The notes beneath the pieces are model-generated. The model had not been told where the DNA came from and made no database searches. It saw only the letters and a list, made by a program, of their open reading frames with translations. A program made the translations under genes and the position numbers. From Paraoerskovia marina DSM 21750 (GTDB lineage Bacteria > Actinomycetota > Actinomycetes > Actinomycetales > Cellulomonadaceae): a stretch of DNA of 64,000 nt. The stretch is from the NCBI RefSeq assembly GCF_000701465.1, contig NZ_JNIY01000005.1:186001-250000 (forward strand). The letters are read 5' to 3'. Position 1 is the first letter of the stretch. Each line of letters opens with the position of its first letter. Positions 19,104 to 32,196 of this stretch are shown piece by piece.

Positions 19104-19382
19104 TCAGGAGGCGGCGGGCTCGGGCTCCGACGGCGTGATCGTGAGCAGCCCCTGGTCGATCTCACGCATGGCGATCGAGAGCGGCTTCTCCTGGTTGCGC
19201 GTCTCGACGAGCGGGCCGACGTTCTCGAGGAGGCCCTCGTTGAGCTGCGAGTAGTACGCGTTGATCTGACGGGCACGCTTGGCCGCGTAGATGACGAGCG
19301 CGTACTTCGAGTCGGCACGCTCGAGGAGCTTGTCGATGGGCGGGTCGGTGATGCCCTCGGGGGCAGCGATGGTTCCGGACAC
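19104..19382 (-). CDS. rpoZ: RNA polymerase omega subunit
   Basis: Small subunit that helps assemble and stabilise RNA polymerase and, in some bacteria, transmits ppGpp signals. [20 protein letters not shown] is the conserved omega core. The GTG giving a 92-residue protein is chosen because GGAG lies six bases upstream and the protein then begins like other actinobacterial omegas; a longer frame upstream is not conserved. It lies between gmk and coaBC. Confidence 0.94.
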   Translation of the reverse strand: MSGTIAAPEGITDPPIDKLLERADSKYALVIYAAKRARQINAYYSQLNEGLLENVGPLVETRNQEKPLSIAMREIDQGLLTITPSEPEPAAS

Positions 19383-19461
19383 AGTGGGCTCCGTGGGTTG
19401 GCTCGTCCTGCGGTGGTCCCGCAGCTGGCACCCGCGCTGGGCGCGGGACGTCGTCAATATT

Positions 19462-20094
19462 CTAGTCGCTGCTGTCCAGTCGACCGGCCGAGACGGGGTC
19501 GATCCCCATCACACGGACGAGCTCGTCCGTGGCGCGGTGAACGTCGTCGTTCACGATCACGACGTCGAACTCCGGTTCCGCAGCCAGCTCGACGCGCGCG
19601 GTCTCCAGCCGCCGTTCGCGCTCCTCCGGCCCCTCGGTCCCCCGCCCGACCAGGCGTCGTTCGAGCTCCTCCCACGACGGCGGGGCGAGGAAGACGAAGC
19701 GTGCGTCGGGCATCGACTCTCGGACCTGTCGGGCTCCCTGCAGGTCGATCTCCAGCAGCGCGCTGACCCCGTCGGCCAGTCGCTGCTCGACCGCGGCCCG
19801 GGGGGTGCCGTACCGGTTGCGCCCGTGGACCACGGCCCACTCGAGCATCTGCCCGTCGGCGACGAGTGCGTCGAACTCCTCCGGGGAGACGAAGTGGTAG
19901 TGCACCCCCTCGATCTCCCCCGGGCGGGGCGGACGCGTCGTCGTCGAGACGGACAACCAGACGTCGGGGTAGCGCTCGCGCACGTCGGCGGAGACGGTGC
20001 CCTTGCCCACGGCGGTGGGTCCGGCAAGTACGGTCAGTCGGGCAGGACGGGGTTCCGCGGGAACCCCGGTGGATGCAGCGGAAATCTCAGCCAA
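19462..20094 (-). CDS. gmk: Guanylate kinase
   Basis: Phosphorylates GMP to GDP. The P-loop is [10 protein letters not shown], followed by the GMP-binding [16 protein letters not shown] segment and the lid region; length is about 210 residues. The start is taken as TTG at 20094, overlapping the end of mihF by eight bases, since no ATG or GTG occurs before the P-loop in this frame without running well into mihF. Expression is probably coupled to mihF. Confidence 0.9.
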   Translation of the reverse strand: MAEISAASTGVPAEPRPARLTVLAGPTAVGKGTVSADVRERYPDVWLSVSTTTRPPRPGEIEGVHYHFVSPEEFDALVADGQMLEWAVVHGRNRYGTPRAAVEQRLADGVSALLEIDLQGARQVRESMPDARFVFLAPPSWEELERRLVGRGTEGPEERERRLETARVELAAEPEFDVVIVNDDVHRATDELVRVMGIDPVSAGRLDSSD

Positions 20095-20398
20095 ACCTCT
20101 CGATGAGGGCGGCGGACTGGTGCGGTCCCAGTCCCCGCACGCGACGGGTCTCGGCAATGCCGATCTCCTCCATGATCGCACGGGCCTTGACCTTGCCCAC
20201 GCCTGGCAACGCCTCGAGCAGCGCCGACACCTTCAGCTTGCCGACGACGTCGTCCTTCTGGCCCAGCTCGACGACCTCTCGCAAGGAGCCCTGCGAGTAC
20301 TTCAGGCGGTTCTTGATCTCGGCCCGCACACGGCGCGCCTCGGCAGCCTTCTCCAGCGCTGCCGTGCGCTGTTCGGGCGTCAGGTTCGGAAGTGCCAC
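20087..20398 (-). CDS. mihF: Actinobacterial integration host factor (mIHF)
   Basis: Nucleoid-associated DNA-binding protein typical of actinobacteria, needed for chromosome organisation and essential in mycobacteria. The start is a GTG (first residues ALPNLTPEQ), giving 103 residues. It has the S13-like helix-two turns-helix ([20 protein letters not shown]) and ends [21 protein letters not shown]-like, as the family does. It is the first gene of mihF-gmk-rpoZ-coaBC and has a well-formed promoter upstream. Confidence 0.95.
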   Translation of the reverse strand: MALPNLTPEQRTAALEKAAEARRVRAEIKNRLKYSQGSLREVVELGQKDDVVGKLKVSALLEALPGVGKVKARAIMEEIGIAETRRVRGLGPHQSAALIERFG

Positions 20399-20463
20399 GC
20401 AAGTCACCTTCTCGGTCGATGCGGAGTCCCGCACATGCGGTCGGGGTCACACCCCGTGGACCG

Positions 20464-20492
20464 AAAGTAACGAGCACGCACAGATGTGGCAA
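20464..20492 (-). promoter_or_regulatory. Promoter of the mihF-gmk-rpoZ-coaBC unit
   Basis: On the minus strand TTGCCA (20487-20492) is separated by exactly 17 bases from TACTTT (20464-20469), close to the vegetative consensus. The leader of about 60 bases carries small dyads (CCGCA-tg-TGCGG and GGGGT-gtg-ACCCC). Confidence 0.7.
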
Positions 20493-20521
20493 CGGCAACG
20501 CGCCGAGGACGACCACGCAGG

Positions 20522-21360
20522 TCAGGCCCTCAGAGCACCACGTGCCTCGTCGGCCGCCGTACGCGCCGCGTCGGGCAGGCCGTCCGGTCCGGCACCGAGC
20601 ACGGCACGTGACGTCGACGCCAGCACCCGCGGGCGTGCCGCTCCGAAGACCTTCGCGAGCTCCGCCGCGCCGGCGCCCTGGGCACCGAGCCCAGGAGCGA
20701 GCAACGGACCGTTGACCGCCTCGAGATCCGTGCCCGTCTCGCGCACCGCGTCCCCGACGGTCGCCCCGACCACGAGCCCGACCGAGCCCATCGGGTCCGC
20801 ACCTGCGTTGAGGACGGCCGCCTGGGCCGCGACGGACGCGGCGACGCTCGCCCCGTCGGATCCGACGGCGTGCTGGACCTCGTGCCCCTCCTTGTTGGAC
20901 GTGAGGCAGAGGACGAAGATCCCCCGTCCGGTACGCGCAGCAAGCTCCGCCGCCGGGCTCAGCGAGCCGAACCCGAGGTAGGGCGAGACGGTGACCGCGT
21001 CGCCGGCCAGCGGTGAGCCGTCGGACAGGAACGCGTCGGCGTAGCCGGCCATCGTCGAGCCGATGTCGCCCCGCTTGGCGTCCACGATCGTGAGCGTGCT
21101 TGCCGCGCGAGCGGCCGAGACGACGTCCTCGAGAACCGCCATACCCGCGGCCCCGTGCCGCTCGAAGAGCGCCGACTGCGGTTTGAGGGCAGCCACCCGT
21201 CCGCCGAGCACGTCGACGACACGCAGCGCGAACTCCCGGAGCCCGCCCACGTCGTCGGGAAGACCCCACGACGCGAGGAGCCCCGGGTGCGGGTCGATCC
21301 CCACGCACAACGGACCGTGCTCGTCCATCGCGGCGGCGAGGCGCGCCCCGAACGCCGCGG

Positions 21361-21364
<4 letters not shown>
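20522..21364 (-). CDS. pyrF: Orotidine 5'-phosphate decarboxylase (type 2)
   Basis: Last step of UMP synthesis. A 280-residue protein of the longer actinobacterial subfamily, with [11 protein letters not shown] at the N-terminus and the catalytic [11 protein letters not shown] motif (Asp-Lys-Asp). The ATG overlaps the carB stop (ATGA); it is the last gene of the pyr operon. Confidence 0.95.
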
Positions 21365-24661
<3,297 letters not shown>

Positions 24662-24678
<17 letters not shown>

Positions 24679-25879
24679 CGGAGGCCTCCTTCTGGGTCGT
24701 CATGAGCTCGACGAAGCGGTCGAACAGGTAGGCGGCGTCGTGCGGACCCGCCGCGGCCTCCGGGTGGTACTGCACGGAGAACGCCGGGAGGTCGAGGCAC
24801 TCGAGCCCCTCGACGACCTGGTCGTTCAGCCCGACGTGGGACACGACGACGCGGCCGTACCGTCCGCCGTCGTGCGGTGCGGTGGACTCACCCTCGAGCG
24901 GGGCGTCGACGGCGAAGCCGTGGTTGTGCGCCGTCACCTCGACCTTGCCCGTGCGGCGGTCCATCACCGGCTGGTTGATGCCGCGGTGGCCGTACCCGAG
25001 CTTGTACGTGCCGTACCCGAGGGCGCGGCCGAGGATCTGGTTGCCGAAGCAGATCCCGAAGTACGGGATGCGGCGGTCCAGGACCGACCGGAGCAGGTCG
25101 ACCTCGACGGTCGCCGCTCCCGGGTCGCCCGGACCGTTGGAGAAGAAGACGCCGTCCGGGGCGAGGGCGACGATCTCGTCGATCGTCGTGATGCTCGGCA
25201 CGACGTGGACCCGGAGCCCGCGCTCGGCGAGCCGCTGCGGCGTCATCGACTTGATGCCGAGGTCGACGGCGACGACCGTGGCGGTCGCCTCGTCGACGCC
25301 CTGCGGCTCGACCGTGTAGGCCTCGGAGACGCTGACCTCCTTCGCCAGGTCGGCCCCTGCCATGCGCGGAGCAGCCTTGACCTCGGCGACCAGGTCCGCC
25401 GTCGGGCGACGGACCCCGTCGTTCTCGAGCGACTCGCCCGAGAAGATCCCGGCCCGCATCGTGCCGAGCTCCCGCAGATGACGCGTGAGGGCGCGCGTGT
25501 CGATGTCGCTGATCCCGACGACGCCCTGCGACTCCAGGTCCTCGTCGAGGGTCCGTGTGGCGCGCCAGTTCGAGGCCCGCCGCGCGGGGTCGCGGACGAC
25601 GAAGCCGCTGACCCAGATCTGCTGGGACTCGTCGTCGTCGTCGTTGACCCCCGTGTTTCCGATGTGCGGGGCGGTCATGACGACGATCTGCCGGTGGTAC
25701 GACGGGTCGGTCAGCGTCTCCTGGTACCCGGTCATGCCGGTGTTGAAGACGATCTCGCCGACGGTCGTGCCGCGGGCGCCGTACGCGCGCCCGACGACGG
25801 TCCGGCCGTCCTCGAGGACGAGCACGGCCTCGTCCGTCGTGGCTGGTGCGCGCAGCGGCGCGGTGGGTGCGATGCTCAC
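24662..25879 (-). CDS. carA: Carbamoyl-phosphate synthase small (glutaminase) subunit
   Basis: Releases ammonia from glutamine for CarB. The C-terminal class-I amidotransferase has the nucleophile Cys in [15 protein letters not shown] and the His/Glu of [13 protein letters not shown]. Length 405 residues. The GTG start shares GTGA with the stop of the PH-like gene. Confidence 0.96.
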
Positions 25880-26418
25880 GAGGTTTCCTCCCCGTCGATG
25901 GTGGATGGGACGAGTGCGTCGATCGCGGCGATGAGCTGCTCGCGATCGCTCGTTCGTCGCACGTGCAGGCCTGTGTCCAGGGTGATGCTGTCGTTCGGTG
26001 CGGTCGCGGGCGCCTTCCAGGTGAGCACGACGATGGTGCCCGTCCCGAGCTGCTTGCCCACCATTCCGTTGGTGATGTGGACGCCCTCCAGCGCGGAGCG
26101 TCCGACGTAGAGCGGGGCGCTTCCCGACCGCTCGACGACGACGCCGTTCTCGTGGACGGTGGCCGTCCCCCGGGAGCGGTCCCCGAGGTGGTGGACACCG
26201 ACCCGGGCGAGCGCCTCTCCTGCCAGGGTGGAGCTGACGTAGGTCACGTCGACGGCGCCGAGAACGATCTCGCCGAGGTCGTCGGGACGTCCCGGCAGGT
26301 CCCCGATCGTGTCGACGCCACGGCGCCGCATCCGCACGAACCCGCGGACCACCAGAGCGACGAGGACCAGACCGACGACGACCCAGATGGCGACGGCGAC
26401 GGGTTGGGGCAGGTTCAT
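25876..26418 (-). CDS. Membrane protein with PH-like domain in the pyr operon
   Basis: 180-residue protein with one N-terminal membrane helix (about residues 8-28) and a cytoplasmic PH-like beta domain. Its place between pyrC and carA matches the conserved actinobacterial gene represented by Rv1382 of M. tuberculosis; function unknown. ATGA and GTGA overlaps with both neighbours imply tight co-expression with pyrimidine synthesis. Confidence 0.8.
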   Translation of the reverse strand: MNLPQPVAVAIWVVVGLVLVALVVRGFVRMRRRGVDTIGDLPGRPDDLGEIVLGAVDVTYVSSTLAGEALARVGVHHLGDRSRGTATVHENGVVVERSGSAPLYVGRSALEGVHITNGMVGKQLGTGTIVVLTWKAPATAPNDSITLDTGLHVRRTSDREQLIAAIDALVPSTIDGEETS

Positions 26419-27734
26419 GCGGTCACCTCCACCGGAGACCCGTCGAGCACCGTCGCGCGACCGCGCAGGAACGTCGCGACGACCCGCCCGGGGAGCTCCC
26501 GCCCGCGGAAGGGCGTGTTCGTGCTCGCCGTCGCCTGCTCCGCCCCGTCGACGACCCGGGTCGCCGCGGGGTCGACCAGCACGACGTTCGCCGGCTCGCC
26601 GACCGCGAGCGGTCGACCCTGCGCGCGGTCCCCGCTGTCGATCCGACCGATCCGGGCCGGTGCCGCGGAGAGCACCCGGGCGACGTCCGCCCAGTTCATG
26701 CGCCCTGTGTCGACCATCGTCGCCTGCACGACGGAGAGCGCGGTCTCGAGGCCGGTCATGCCGAAGGCGGCGGCGGCCCACTCGCAGTCCTTGTCCTCAC
26801 GGGTGTGCGGGGCATGGTCGGTCGCGACGATGTCGATCGTCCCGTCGGCGAGACCCGCGCGGACGGCCTCGACGTCCTCAGCCGTCCGCAGGGGCGGGTT
26901 GACCTTGAACGTCGGGTCGTAGTCGCGCGCCAGATCGTCGGTCAGCAGGAGGTGGTGCGGCGTGACCTCGGCCGTGACGTCGACGCCGCGCTTCTTCGCC
27001 CACCGGACCAGGTCGACCGACCCTGCCGTGGAGAGGTGGCAGACGTGCAGACGGGAGCCGACGTGCTCGGCCAGCAGCACGTCGCGGGCGATGATCGCCT
27101 CCTCCGCGACCGCGGGCCAGCCGGTGAGCCCGATCTCCGCCGAGACGACACCTTCGTTCATCTGGGCGCCCTCCGTGAGGCGCGGCTCCTGGGCGTGCTG
27201 GGCGACGACACCGTCGAACGCCTTGACGTACTCCAGGGCCCGTCGCATCAGGATCGGGTCGTGCACGCACTTGCCGTCGTCGGAGAAGACGCGGACACGC
27301 GCCGCCGAGTCGGCCATGGCGCCGAGCTCCGCGAGCTGCGTCCCGTCGAGGCCGACGCTGACGGCACCCACGGGGTGGACGTCCACCCAGCCGGCGTCGC
27401 GTCCGATCCGCCAGACCTGCTCGACGACGCCTGCCGTGTCCGCGACCGGCGTCGTGTTCGCCATGGCGTGGACGGCGGTGAAGCCGCCGGCTGCCGCAGC
27501 GCGCGTTCCCGAGGCGATCGTCTCGGCGTCCTCGCGGCCCGGCTCGCGCAGGTGCGTGTGCAGGTCGACGAGTCCGGGGAGGGCGACCAGACCGGTGGCG
27601 TCGACGACGGCCGCGCCCTCGTGCGACGCGGTCCCCTCGTCGAGGATCTCGGCGATGACGCCGTCGCGCAGCACCAGGTCGACGGGGTCGCCGCCCGTCG
27701 GCCGGGCGCCGCGGAGGATGGTCGTCGTGCTCAT
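26415..27734 (-). CDS. pyrC: Dihydroorotase, type I
   Basis: Cyclises carbamoyl aspartate to dihydroorotate. Metal ligands are seen in [10 protein letters not shown], the central His residues in VAQHAQEP and HVCHLST, and the catalytic Asp in [12 protein letters not shown]. Length 439 residues. The start joins the pyrB stop in a TGATG junction. Confidence 0.95.
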   Translation of the reverse strand: MSTTTILRGARPTGGDPVDLVLRDGVIAEILDEGTASHEGAAVVDATGLVALPGLVDLHTHLREPGREDAETIASGTRAAAAGGFTAVHAMANTTPVADTAGVVEQVWRIGRDAGWVDVHPVGAVSVGLDGTQLAELGAMADSAARVRVFSDDGKCVHDPILMRRALEYVKAFDGVVAQHAQEPRLTEGAQMNEGVVSAEIGLTGWPAVAEEAIIARDVLLAEHVGSRLHVCHLSTAGSVDLVRWAKKRGVDVTAEVTPHHLLLTDDLARDYDPTFKVNPPLRTAEDVEAVRAGLADGTIDIVATDHAPHTREDKDCEWAAAAFGMTGLETALSVVQATMVDTGRMNWADVARVLSAAPARIGRIDSGDRAQGRPLAVGEPANVVLVDPAATRVVDGAEQATASTNTPFRGRELPGRVVATFLRGRATVLDGSPVEVTA

Positions 27735-28747
27735 CAGAGTGTCGTCCCTTCGGAGTTGTCCCCCGACAGGAGGAGGTAGAGAACTGCCATGCGCACGGCC
27801 ACGCCGTTGCCGACCTGCTCGACGATGACCGAACGCGGCGAGTCGGCCGCCTCGGCGGAGATCTCGAGCCCCCGGTTCATCGGTCCGGGGTGCATCACGA
27901 TCGCGTGCGGGGCGAGGGTCGCCAGACGGCGCGGGTCGAGCCCGTACTTGCGGGTGTACTCGAGCGGGTTGGGGAAGAACGCTCCCCCGCCGCTGCCGCT
28001 CCCGCTCATCCGCTCCCGCTGCACGCGCAGCATCATGATCGCGTCGGGCGCGACGTCCCGGAGCGTGGCGTCGAGGTCGAACGACACGTCGCACGGCCAC
28101 GTCTGGACGCCGACCGGGAGGAGCGTGGGCGGGGCGACCAGGGTCACGTGCGCGCCGAGCGTGGCCAGCAGGTGAACGTTCGACCGCGCGACGCGGGAGT
28201 GCAGGACGTCACCGACGATGGCGACACGCAGCCCGGCGAGGTCCGTGCCGTCGGCCACGTCGTCGTCCGGACGTGCCGCGCCTCCCGCAAGGTACGTCGC
28301 AAGGTGGCGGCGCATCGTGAACGCGTCGAGGAGCGCCTGCGTGGGGTGCTGGTGCATGCCGTCACCCGCGTTGACGACGGCGGCGTCCAACCAGCCGGCG
28401 TTCGCCAGCAGGTGCGGAGCTCCCGAGGCCTGGTGCCGACACACCACGGCGTCGGCGCCCATCGCCTGCAGCGTCAGGGCGGTGTCCTTGAGGGACTCGC
28501 CCTTGGAGACGCTCGAGCCCTTGGCCGAGAAGTTGATCACGTCCGCCGAGAGCCGCTTCGCCGCGGTCTCGAACGAGATACGGGTCCGGGTGGAGTCCTC
28601 GTAGAAGAGGTTGACGACGGTCCGCCCCCGCAGCGTGGGGAGCTTCTTGATCTCGCGGCCCTGCGTCGCCGCCATCTGGGCGGCCGTGTCGAGGATGCGG
28701 ACGGCCTCGTCGCGAGAGATGTCCTGGGTCGAGAGCAGATGTCTCAT
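27734..28747 (-). CDS. pyrB: Aspartate carbamoyltransferase catalytic chain
   Basis: Forms carbamoyl aspartate. [17 protein letters not shown] is the carbamoyl-phosphate site; [10 protein letters not shown] and [12 protein letters not shown] are also conserved. No regulatory pyrI gene is present, as usual in actinobacteria. A Ser/Gly-rich insert ([10 protein letters not shown]) interrupts the 240s loop. Overlaps pyrR by ATGA. Confidence 0.95.
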   Translation of the reverse strand: MRHLLSTQDISRDEAVRILDTAAQMAATQGREIKKLPTLRGRTVVNLFYEDSTRTRISFETAAKRLSADVINFSAKGSSVSKGESLKDTALTLQAMGADAVVCRHQASGAPHLLANAGWLDAAVVNAGDGMHQHPTQALLDAFTMRRHLATYLAGGAARPDDDVADGTDLAGLRVAIVGDVLHSRVARSNVHLLATLGAHVTLVAPPTLLPVGVQTWPCDVSFDLDATLRDVAPDAIMMLRVQRERMSGSGSGGGAFFPNPLEYTRKYGLDPRRLATLAPHAIVMHPGPMNRGLEISAEAADSPRSVIVEQVGNGVAVRMAVLYLLLSGDNSEGTTL

Positions 28748-29358
28748 CGAGCACCCCCGGCGATGACGACGCAGTCCGCGTTGTCGCGGTCGGTCTCCGC
28801 AAGGCGCACGAGGACACGCTCGTCGGTGGCGGTCGGCAGGTTCTTGCCGACGAAGTCCGGCCGGATCGGCAGCTCGCGGTGCCCGCGGTCGACGAGGCAG
28901 GCGAGCTGCACCGCGCGGGGCCGACCTAGATCGACGATCGCGTCGAGGGCCGCGCGGATGGTCCGGCCCGAGTAGAGGACGTCGTCCACGAGGACGACGA
29001 CCTTCCCGTCGATGCCGCCGGCGGGCACGTCCGTCCGCCCGATCGTCCGCGTGGGGTTGTTCCGCAGGTCGTCCCGGTACATCGTCACGTCGAGGCGGCC
29101 GACGAGGGTCGCGGGGTCTGCCTGCGGCTCGACCTCCGCGATTCGACGCGCCAGACGCTGTGCGAGCGGGACGCCGCGCGTCGGGATTCCGAGAAGAAGG
29201 ACGTCGGCAGCGCCGCGGTTGCGCTCGAGGATCTCGTGGGCGATCCGGGTCAGTGCCCGGGAGATGTCGGCCTCGCCGAGGACGACCGTGCCCTCGGGGC
29301 GACCGGCGCTGCTCGGGGACGCGGGTGCGTCGTCTGCGGGCACAGGTGAGCGAGTCAT
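28744..29358 (-). CDS. pyrR: Pyrimidine operon RNA-binding regulator / uracil phosphoribosyltransferase
   Basis: Binds pyr mRNA in a UMP-dependent manner and also has uracil phosphoribosyltransferase activity. The PRPP motif [21 protein letters not shown] is intact. The first 20 residues are a non-conserved Ala/Pro-rich extension. AAGGAG five bases before the ATG lies inside a predicted PyrR-binding RNA motif, so pyrR probably represses translation of its own operon. Confidence 0.95.
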   Translation of the reverse strand: MTRSPVPADDAPASPSSAGRPEGTVVLGEADISRALTRIAHEILERNRGAADVLLLGIPTRGVPLAQRLARRIAEVEPQADPATLVGRLDVTMYRDDLRNNPTRTIGRTDVPAGGIDGKVVVLVDDVLYSGRTIRAALDAIVDLGRPRAVQLACLVDRGHRELPIRPDFVGKNLPTATDERVLVRLAETDRDNADCVVIAGGAR

Positions 29359-29360
29359 TC

Positions 29361-29390
29361 TGGCTCCTTCCTCGCCTCACTGGACGAGTC
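29361..29390 (-). promoter_or_regulatory. PyrR-binding RNA element overlapping the pyrR ribosome binding site
   Basis: The minus-strand leader reads TCCAGTGAGGCGAGGAAGGA, matching the conserved PyrR-binding loop (CCAGaGAGGcnnnnAAGG) known from Bacillus and mycobacterial pyr leaders. The AAGGAG of the motif is itself the Shine-Dalgarno of pyrR. No terminator/antiterminator pair is visible, so translational control is inferred. Confidence 0.8.
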
Positions 29391-29482
29391 TTAAAGGATC
29401 TCTGACACGCTCAGACTAGCGCGCCCGCCAGAGTGCTCCGCCCACGCATCCAGCATGCGGCGCGCGAGATGCGTCACAGACG

Positions 29483-29520
29483 GCGACGACCCCGCACCGG
29501 TCGGGGTGCGGGGTCGTCGT
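29483..29520 (-). terminator. Terminator after efp-nusB
   Basis: Thirteen perfect pairs (29486-29498 with 29505-29517), extendable by up to three more including one G-U, around a six-base loop. It lies 22 bases beyond the nusB stop on the minus strand. No U-tract. Confidence 0.75.
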
Positions 29521-29541
29521 GGCTCGCGTGGCGAGGTCTCG

Positions 29542-29958
29542 TCAGGCGAGCAGCGTCGGCTTCAGCGAGAGGATCCGGCCGAGGAGTCCGTTGACGAAGT
29601 CCGGGGACTCGTCCGTGGACAGACCGCGTGTCAGGTCCACGGCCTCGTCGATGGCGACCACGTCGGGGACGTCGTCGTTGAAGAGCATCTCCCAGGTGCC
29701 GATCCGCAGCAGCGCACGGTCCACCGACGGCATCCGCTCGATCGTCCAGCCGTGCGAGTACGTCGACAGGATCTCGTCGATCCGTTCACGGTGCTCGAGC
29801 ACACCCTCGACGATCTCGACGGTGTACTGCGGGAGCGCCGCCTCGGTGCCGGGCTCGACGACGCGGTCGGCGAGAAGGGTCCCCGCGTCGACCTCGCGCT
29901 GGTCGGCCTCGAAGAGCACGTCGAGGGCGCGCTTGCGCGCCTTGGTCCGGGCGCCCAT
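29542..29958 (-). CDS. nusB: Transcription antitermination factor NusB
   Basis: Forms a boxA-binding complex with NusE (S10) for rRNA antitermination. The 138-residue all-helical protein begins with the basic RKRALDVLFEAD helix and contains IDEAVDLTRGLSTDESPDFVNGLLGRI, the conserved C-terminal region. It follows efp with a one-base gap, the usual efp-nusB pair. Confidence 0.95.
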   Translation of the reverse strand: MGARTKARKRALDVLFEADQREVDAGTLLADRVVEPGTEAALPQYTVEIVEGVLEHRERIDEILSTYSHGWTIERMPSVDRALLRIGTWEMLFNDDVPDVVAIDEAVDLTRGLSTDESPDFVNGLLGRILSLKPTLLA

Positions 29959-29959
29959 G

Positions 29960-30523
29960 TCAGTCGTTCACGCGGCTGAGGTACGTCCCCGCACGGGTGT
30001 CGACCTTGACCTTGGTGCCCTGCTCGAGGAAGAGCGGGACCTGGATCTCGGCGCCGGTCTCGAGCGTGGCGGGCTTGGTGCCGCCCGTGGAGCGGTCCCC
30101 CTGCAGGCCGGGCTCGGTGTACGTGACCTCGAGGACCACGGAGGCGGGCAGGTCGACGTAGAGCGGGTTGCCGTCGTTCTGCGCGACGTTCACCATCATG
30201 CCCTCGAGCATGTAGTTGCTGGCGTCGCCCACGACGGTGGCCGGGACCATCAGCTGGTCGTACGTGTCCGTGTCCATGAAGACGAAGTCGTCGCCGTCCT
30301 GGTACAGGTACTGCATGTCGCGACGGTCGACGCTCGCGGTCTCGATCTTGGCACCGGCGTTGAACGTCTTGTCGACCGTCTTGCCGGACAGGACGTTCTT
30401 CATCTTGGTGCGGACGAACGCGCCACCCTTGCCCGGCTTGACGTGCTGGAACTCGATGATCGACCAGAGCTGGCCGTCGATACGCAGGACGGTGCCGTTC
30501 TTGATGTCATTGCTCGTTGCCAC
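29960..30523 (-). CDS. efp: Elongation factor P
   Basis: Relieves ribosome stalling at polyproline stretches. The 187-residue, three-domain protein has the modification-loop Lys in KPGKGGAF; no modification enzyme is evident in this window. The start is GTG, with GGAAG upstream. A TAGACT box at the edge of the preceding gene may be its -10. Confidence 0.96.
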   Translation of the reverse strand: MATSNDIKNGTVLRIDGQLWSIIEFQHVKPGKGGAFVRTKMKNVLSGKTVDKTFNAGAKIETASVDRRDMQYLYQDGDDFVFMDTDTYDQLMVPATVVGDASNYMLEGMMVNVAQNDGNPLYVDLPASVVLEVTYTEPGLQGDRSTGGTKPATLETGAEIQVPLFLEQGTKVKVDTRAGTYLSRVND

Positions 30524-30593
30524 GGGTGAGAACTTCCTGTCGTCGTGTCGGATGGGCGCGGGGACGTGCCGCCGCGCGAAAACTCGGTCCAGT

Positions 30594-30992
30594 CTACGCC
30601 AGCAGCCCGATCACCCAGACTCCGAGCAGTCCCGCCAGCCCTGCCCAGCCCATCGACGCGAGCGTCCCGATCACGAACCGCTCCGACGCGACCGGCCGCT
30701 CGCGCAGCTCGGGATACCGACCGAGCCCCTTGATCGCGACGACGACGGCTATCCCCGCGGGGTAGCCGGCGAGCAGGCACCCGGTGACGGCGAGTCGCTC
30801 GAGGATCCCGATCCACGTGCCCCCGCGCAGCGCGGCGACGGCTTGTGCCCCCGCAGGCCCGTCGTCCTGCGCCGCCCCGCGGGACGCCGATCGCAGGACC
30901 CAGGGGACGATCAGGCTCCCCCCGCCGACGCTCGCGGCCAGGGCACCGGCCCCGATCACGACGGACACGATCGTCAACCAGGGTTCGCTCAT
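30594..30992 (-). CDS. Small integral membrane protein, partner of the SatD-like gene
   Basis: 132-residue hydrophobic protein with about four membrane segments (about 8-30, 55-75, 75-88 and 105-128). It resembles conserved actinobacterial membrane proteins of unknown function. Its ATG overlaps the stop of the SatD-like gene (ATGA), so the two are made together and probably act together (inference). Confidence 0.7.
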   Translation of the reverse strand: MSEPWLTIVSVVIGAGALAASVGGGSLIVPWVLRSASRGAAQDDGPAGAQAVAALRGGTWIGILERLAVTGCLLAGYPAGIAVVVAIKGLGRYPELRERPVASERFVIGTLASMGWAGLAGLLGVWVIGLLA

Positions 30993-31588
30993 CCGTCTGC
31001 CTCCTGCAGCATGCGGACCGCCACCGGGCGTGCCGCCTCGACCTCGTCGTGGAGCGCAGCGCGAAGTCGCTGGCTCATCGCCTGCTCGCTGATGCCGAGC
31101 TCGGCTGCCGCCTCCTTCTGGGTCCCCCCGACCCGCCGGAGCGCGGCGACGGCGTCGTGCCCCGCCGTCGAGCGGCGGGCCACGACCGCAGCGAGCAGCC
31201 GGAGGAAGGCCTCGGTGTCGTGCGCGCGCTCCTCGTCGGCTCCGGTCACGGCCAGCGGGACGGTCAGCCCACGGCCCTTCGCCCGGTCGACGGCGTCGCG
31301 CGCCCGGACGTAGGCGTCCCCCGTCGCCTCGCGGGTGCTGCCGGGCAGCGGCTCACGGACGGACCCGATGCCGAGACCGACGCTCCACCCGCCACGGCCC
31401 GCGATCCTCAGGACCGTCTCGACGACCGTCGCCGCGTCGACGAGCAGACCCTGGACCTCGTCGCCGACCGTCCGCTCGTACGGCAGGAGCAGCGCCGTCG
31501 GCGAGGTCTCGGTCAGCGCGTCGAGCAGCGCGGGCACCTCGTCGGACGCATGGGTGCTGCCACGCTGGTCGATCGTCAGGACGAACAT
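30989..31588 (-). CDS. SatD-like protein with C-terminal helix-turn-helix
   Basis: 199-residue protein whose first 125 residues resemble the SatD family (ERTVGDEVQGLLVDA and GLGIGSVREPLPGSTREATGDAY segments, like the GDEFQGL signature). A helix-turn-helix near residues 160-180 (GGTQKEAAAELGISEQAMSQRL) follows. The ATG has TACTAT six bases upstream and no Shine-Dalgarno, hence likely leaderless. A 22-base palindrome covers its promoter and is a natural target for its own HTH (inference). First gene of a two-gene operon with the membrane protein; function unknown. Confidence 0.7.
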   Translation of the reverse strand: MFVLTIDQRGSTHASDEVPALLDALTETSPTALLLPYERTVGDEVQGLLVDAATVVETVLRIAGRGGWSVGLGIGSVREPLPGSTREATGDAYVRARDAVDRAKGRGLTVPLAVTGADEERAHDTEAFLRLLAAVVARRSTAGHDAVAALRRVGGTQKEAAAELGISEQAMSQRLRAALHDEVEAARPVAVRMLQEADG

Positions 31589-31594
31589 GAATCC

Positions 31595-31623
31595 ATAGTA
31601 CAGACTTGATCCGCCCGGATCAA
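31595..31623 (-). promoter_or_regulatory. Promoter of the SatD-like operon, leaderless
   Basis: On the minus strand TTGATC (31618-31623) and TACTAT (31595-31600) are separated by exactly 17 bases. TACTAT ends six bases before the ATG, so transcription should begin at the start codon. Confidence 0.75.
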
Positions 31624-31625
31624 GT
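31604..31625. promoter_or_regulatory. Perfect 22-base palindromic operator
   Basis: Arms ACTTGATCCG (31604-31613) and CGGATCAAGT (31616-31625) flank two central bases. The palindrome covers the -35 box and most of the spacer of the SatD-like promoter, where a dimeric repressor would block RNA polymerase. It is also AT-richer than its surroundings. Confidence 0.7.
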
Positions 31626-31648
31626 TCTGAACCTTGATGCTGACCGAT

Positions 31649-32107
31649 CTAGGCATCGGCTCCGTCCCCGACCAGCTCACGCAGAGCCTCGAGAGCCAGG
31701 CGGTACGACCCGACGCCGAACCCGGCGATCGTCCCCGTCGCGACCGCGCCGACGACAGACCGGTGACGGAACTCCTCCCGTGCGTACGGGTTGGAGATGT
31801 GGACCTCGATCAGCCGCAGCCCGCCGTGGGTGACCTGCGCGGCCGCGTCCCGCAACGCATAGGAGTAGTGCGTGAACGCCGCAGGGTTGATCACCACGTG
31901 CGACCTCGTGTCGACGGCCTCGTGGAGCCATGCGACGATCTCGGCCTCGTCGTCGGTCTGGCGGACCTCGACCTCGAAGCCCAGGGCGCCACCCCACCCC
32001 GCGGCCGCCTCCACCAGACCGTCGTAGCTCGTGTGCCCGTAGACGTCGGGCTCGCGGACGCCCAGACGGGCGAGATTGGGTCCGTTGAGGACGAGGACAC
32101 GTGTCAT
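31649..32107 (-). CDS. aroQ: 3-dehydroquinate dehydratase, type II
   Basis: Third shikimate step. The 152-residue protein has NGPNLARLG, the flexible loop with the catalytic Tyr ([10 protein letters not shown]), [15 protein letters not shown] and [17 protein letters not shown] with the catalytic His and Arg. The ATG of MTRVLVLNG is chosen because it fits the family N-terminus and has TAACCT seven bases upstream (leaderless); the longer frame is not conserved. It lies apart from the other aro genes. Confidence 0.93.
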   Translation of the reverse strand: MTRVLVLNGPNLARLGVREPDVYGHTSYDGLVEAAAGWGGALGFEVEVRQTDDEAEIVAWLHEAVDTRSHVVINPAAFTHYSYALRDAAAQVTHGGLRLIEVHISNPYAREEFRHRSVVGAVATGTIAGFGVGSYRLALEALRELVGDGADA

Positions 32108-32114
32108 GCCCCTG

Positions 32115-32120
32115 AGGTTA
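32115..32120 (-). promoter_or_regulatory. -10 box of a leaderless aroQ promoter
   Basis: TAACCT on the minus strand ends seven bases before the aroQ ATG; it is divergent from the MFS promoter. Confidence 0.45.
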
Positions 32121-32184
32121 GCGGCCACGACACCCGGCACGCCCGCGCCGTGCCGCCGGCCGCCTCGCGAACCCCCTCGACGGC

Positions 32185-32190
32185 TACGAT
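32185..32190 (+). promoter_or_regulatory. -10 box of a leaderless MFS promoter
   Basis: TACGAT ends six bases before the ATG of the MFS gene; no Shine-Dalgarno precedes the start. Confidence 0.5.
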
Positions 32191-32196
32191 CACGAC

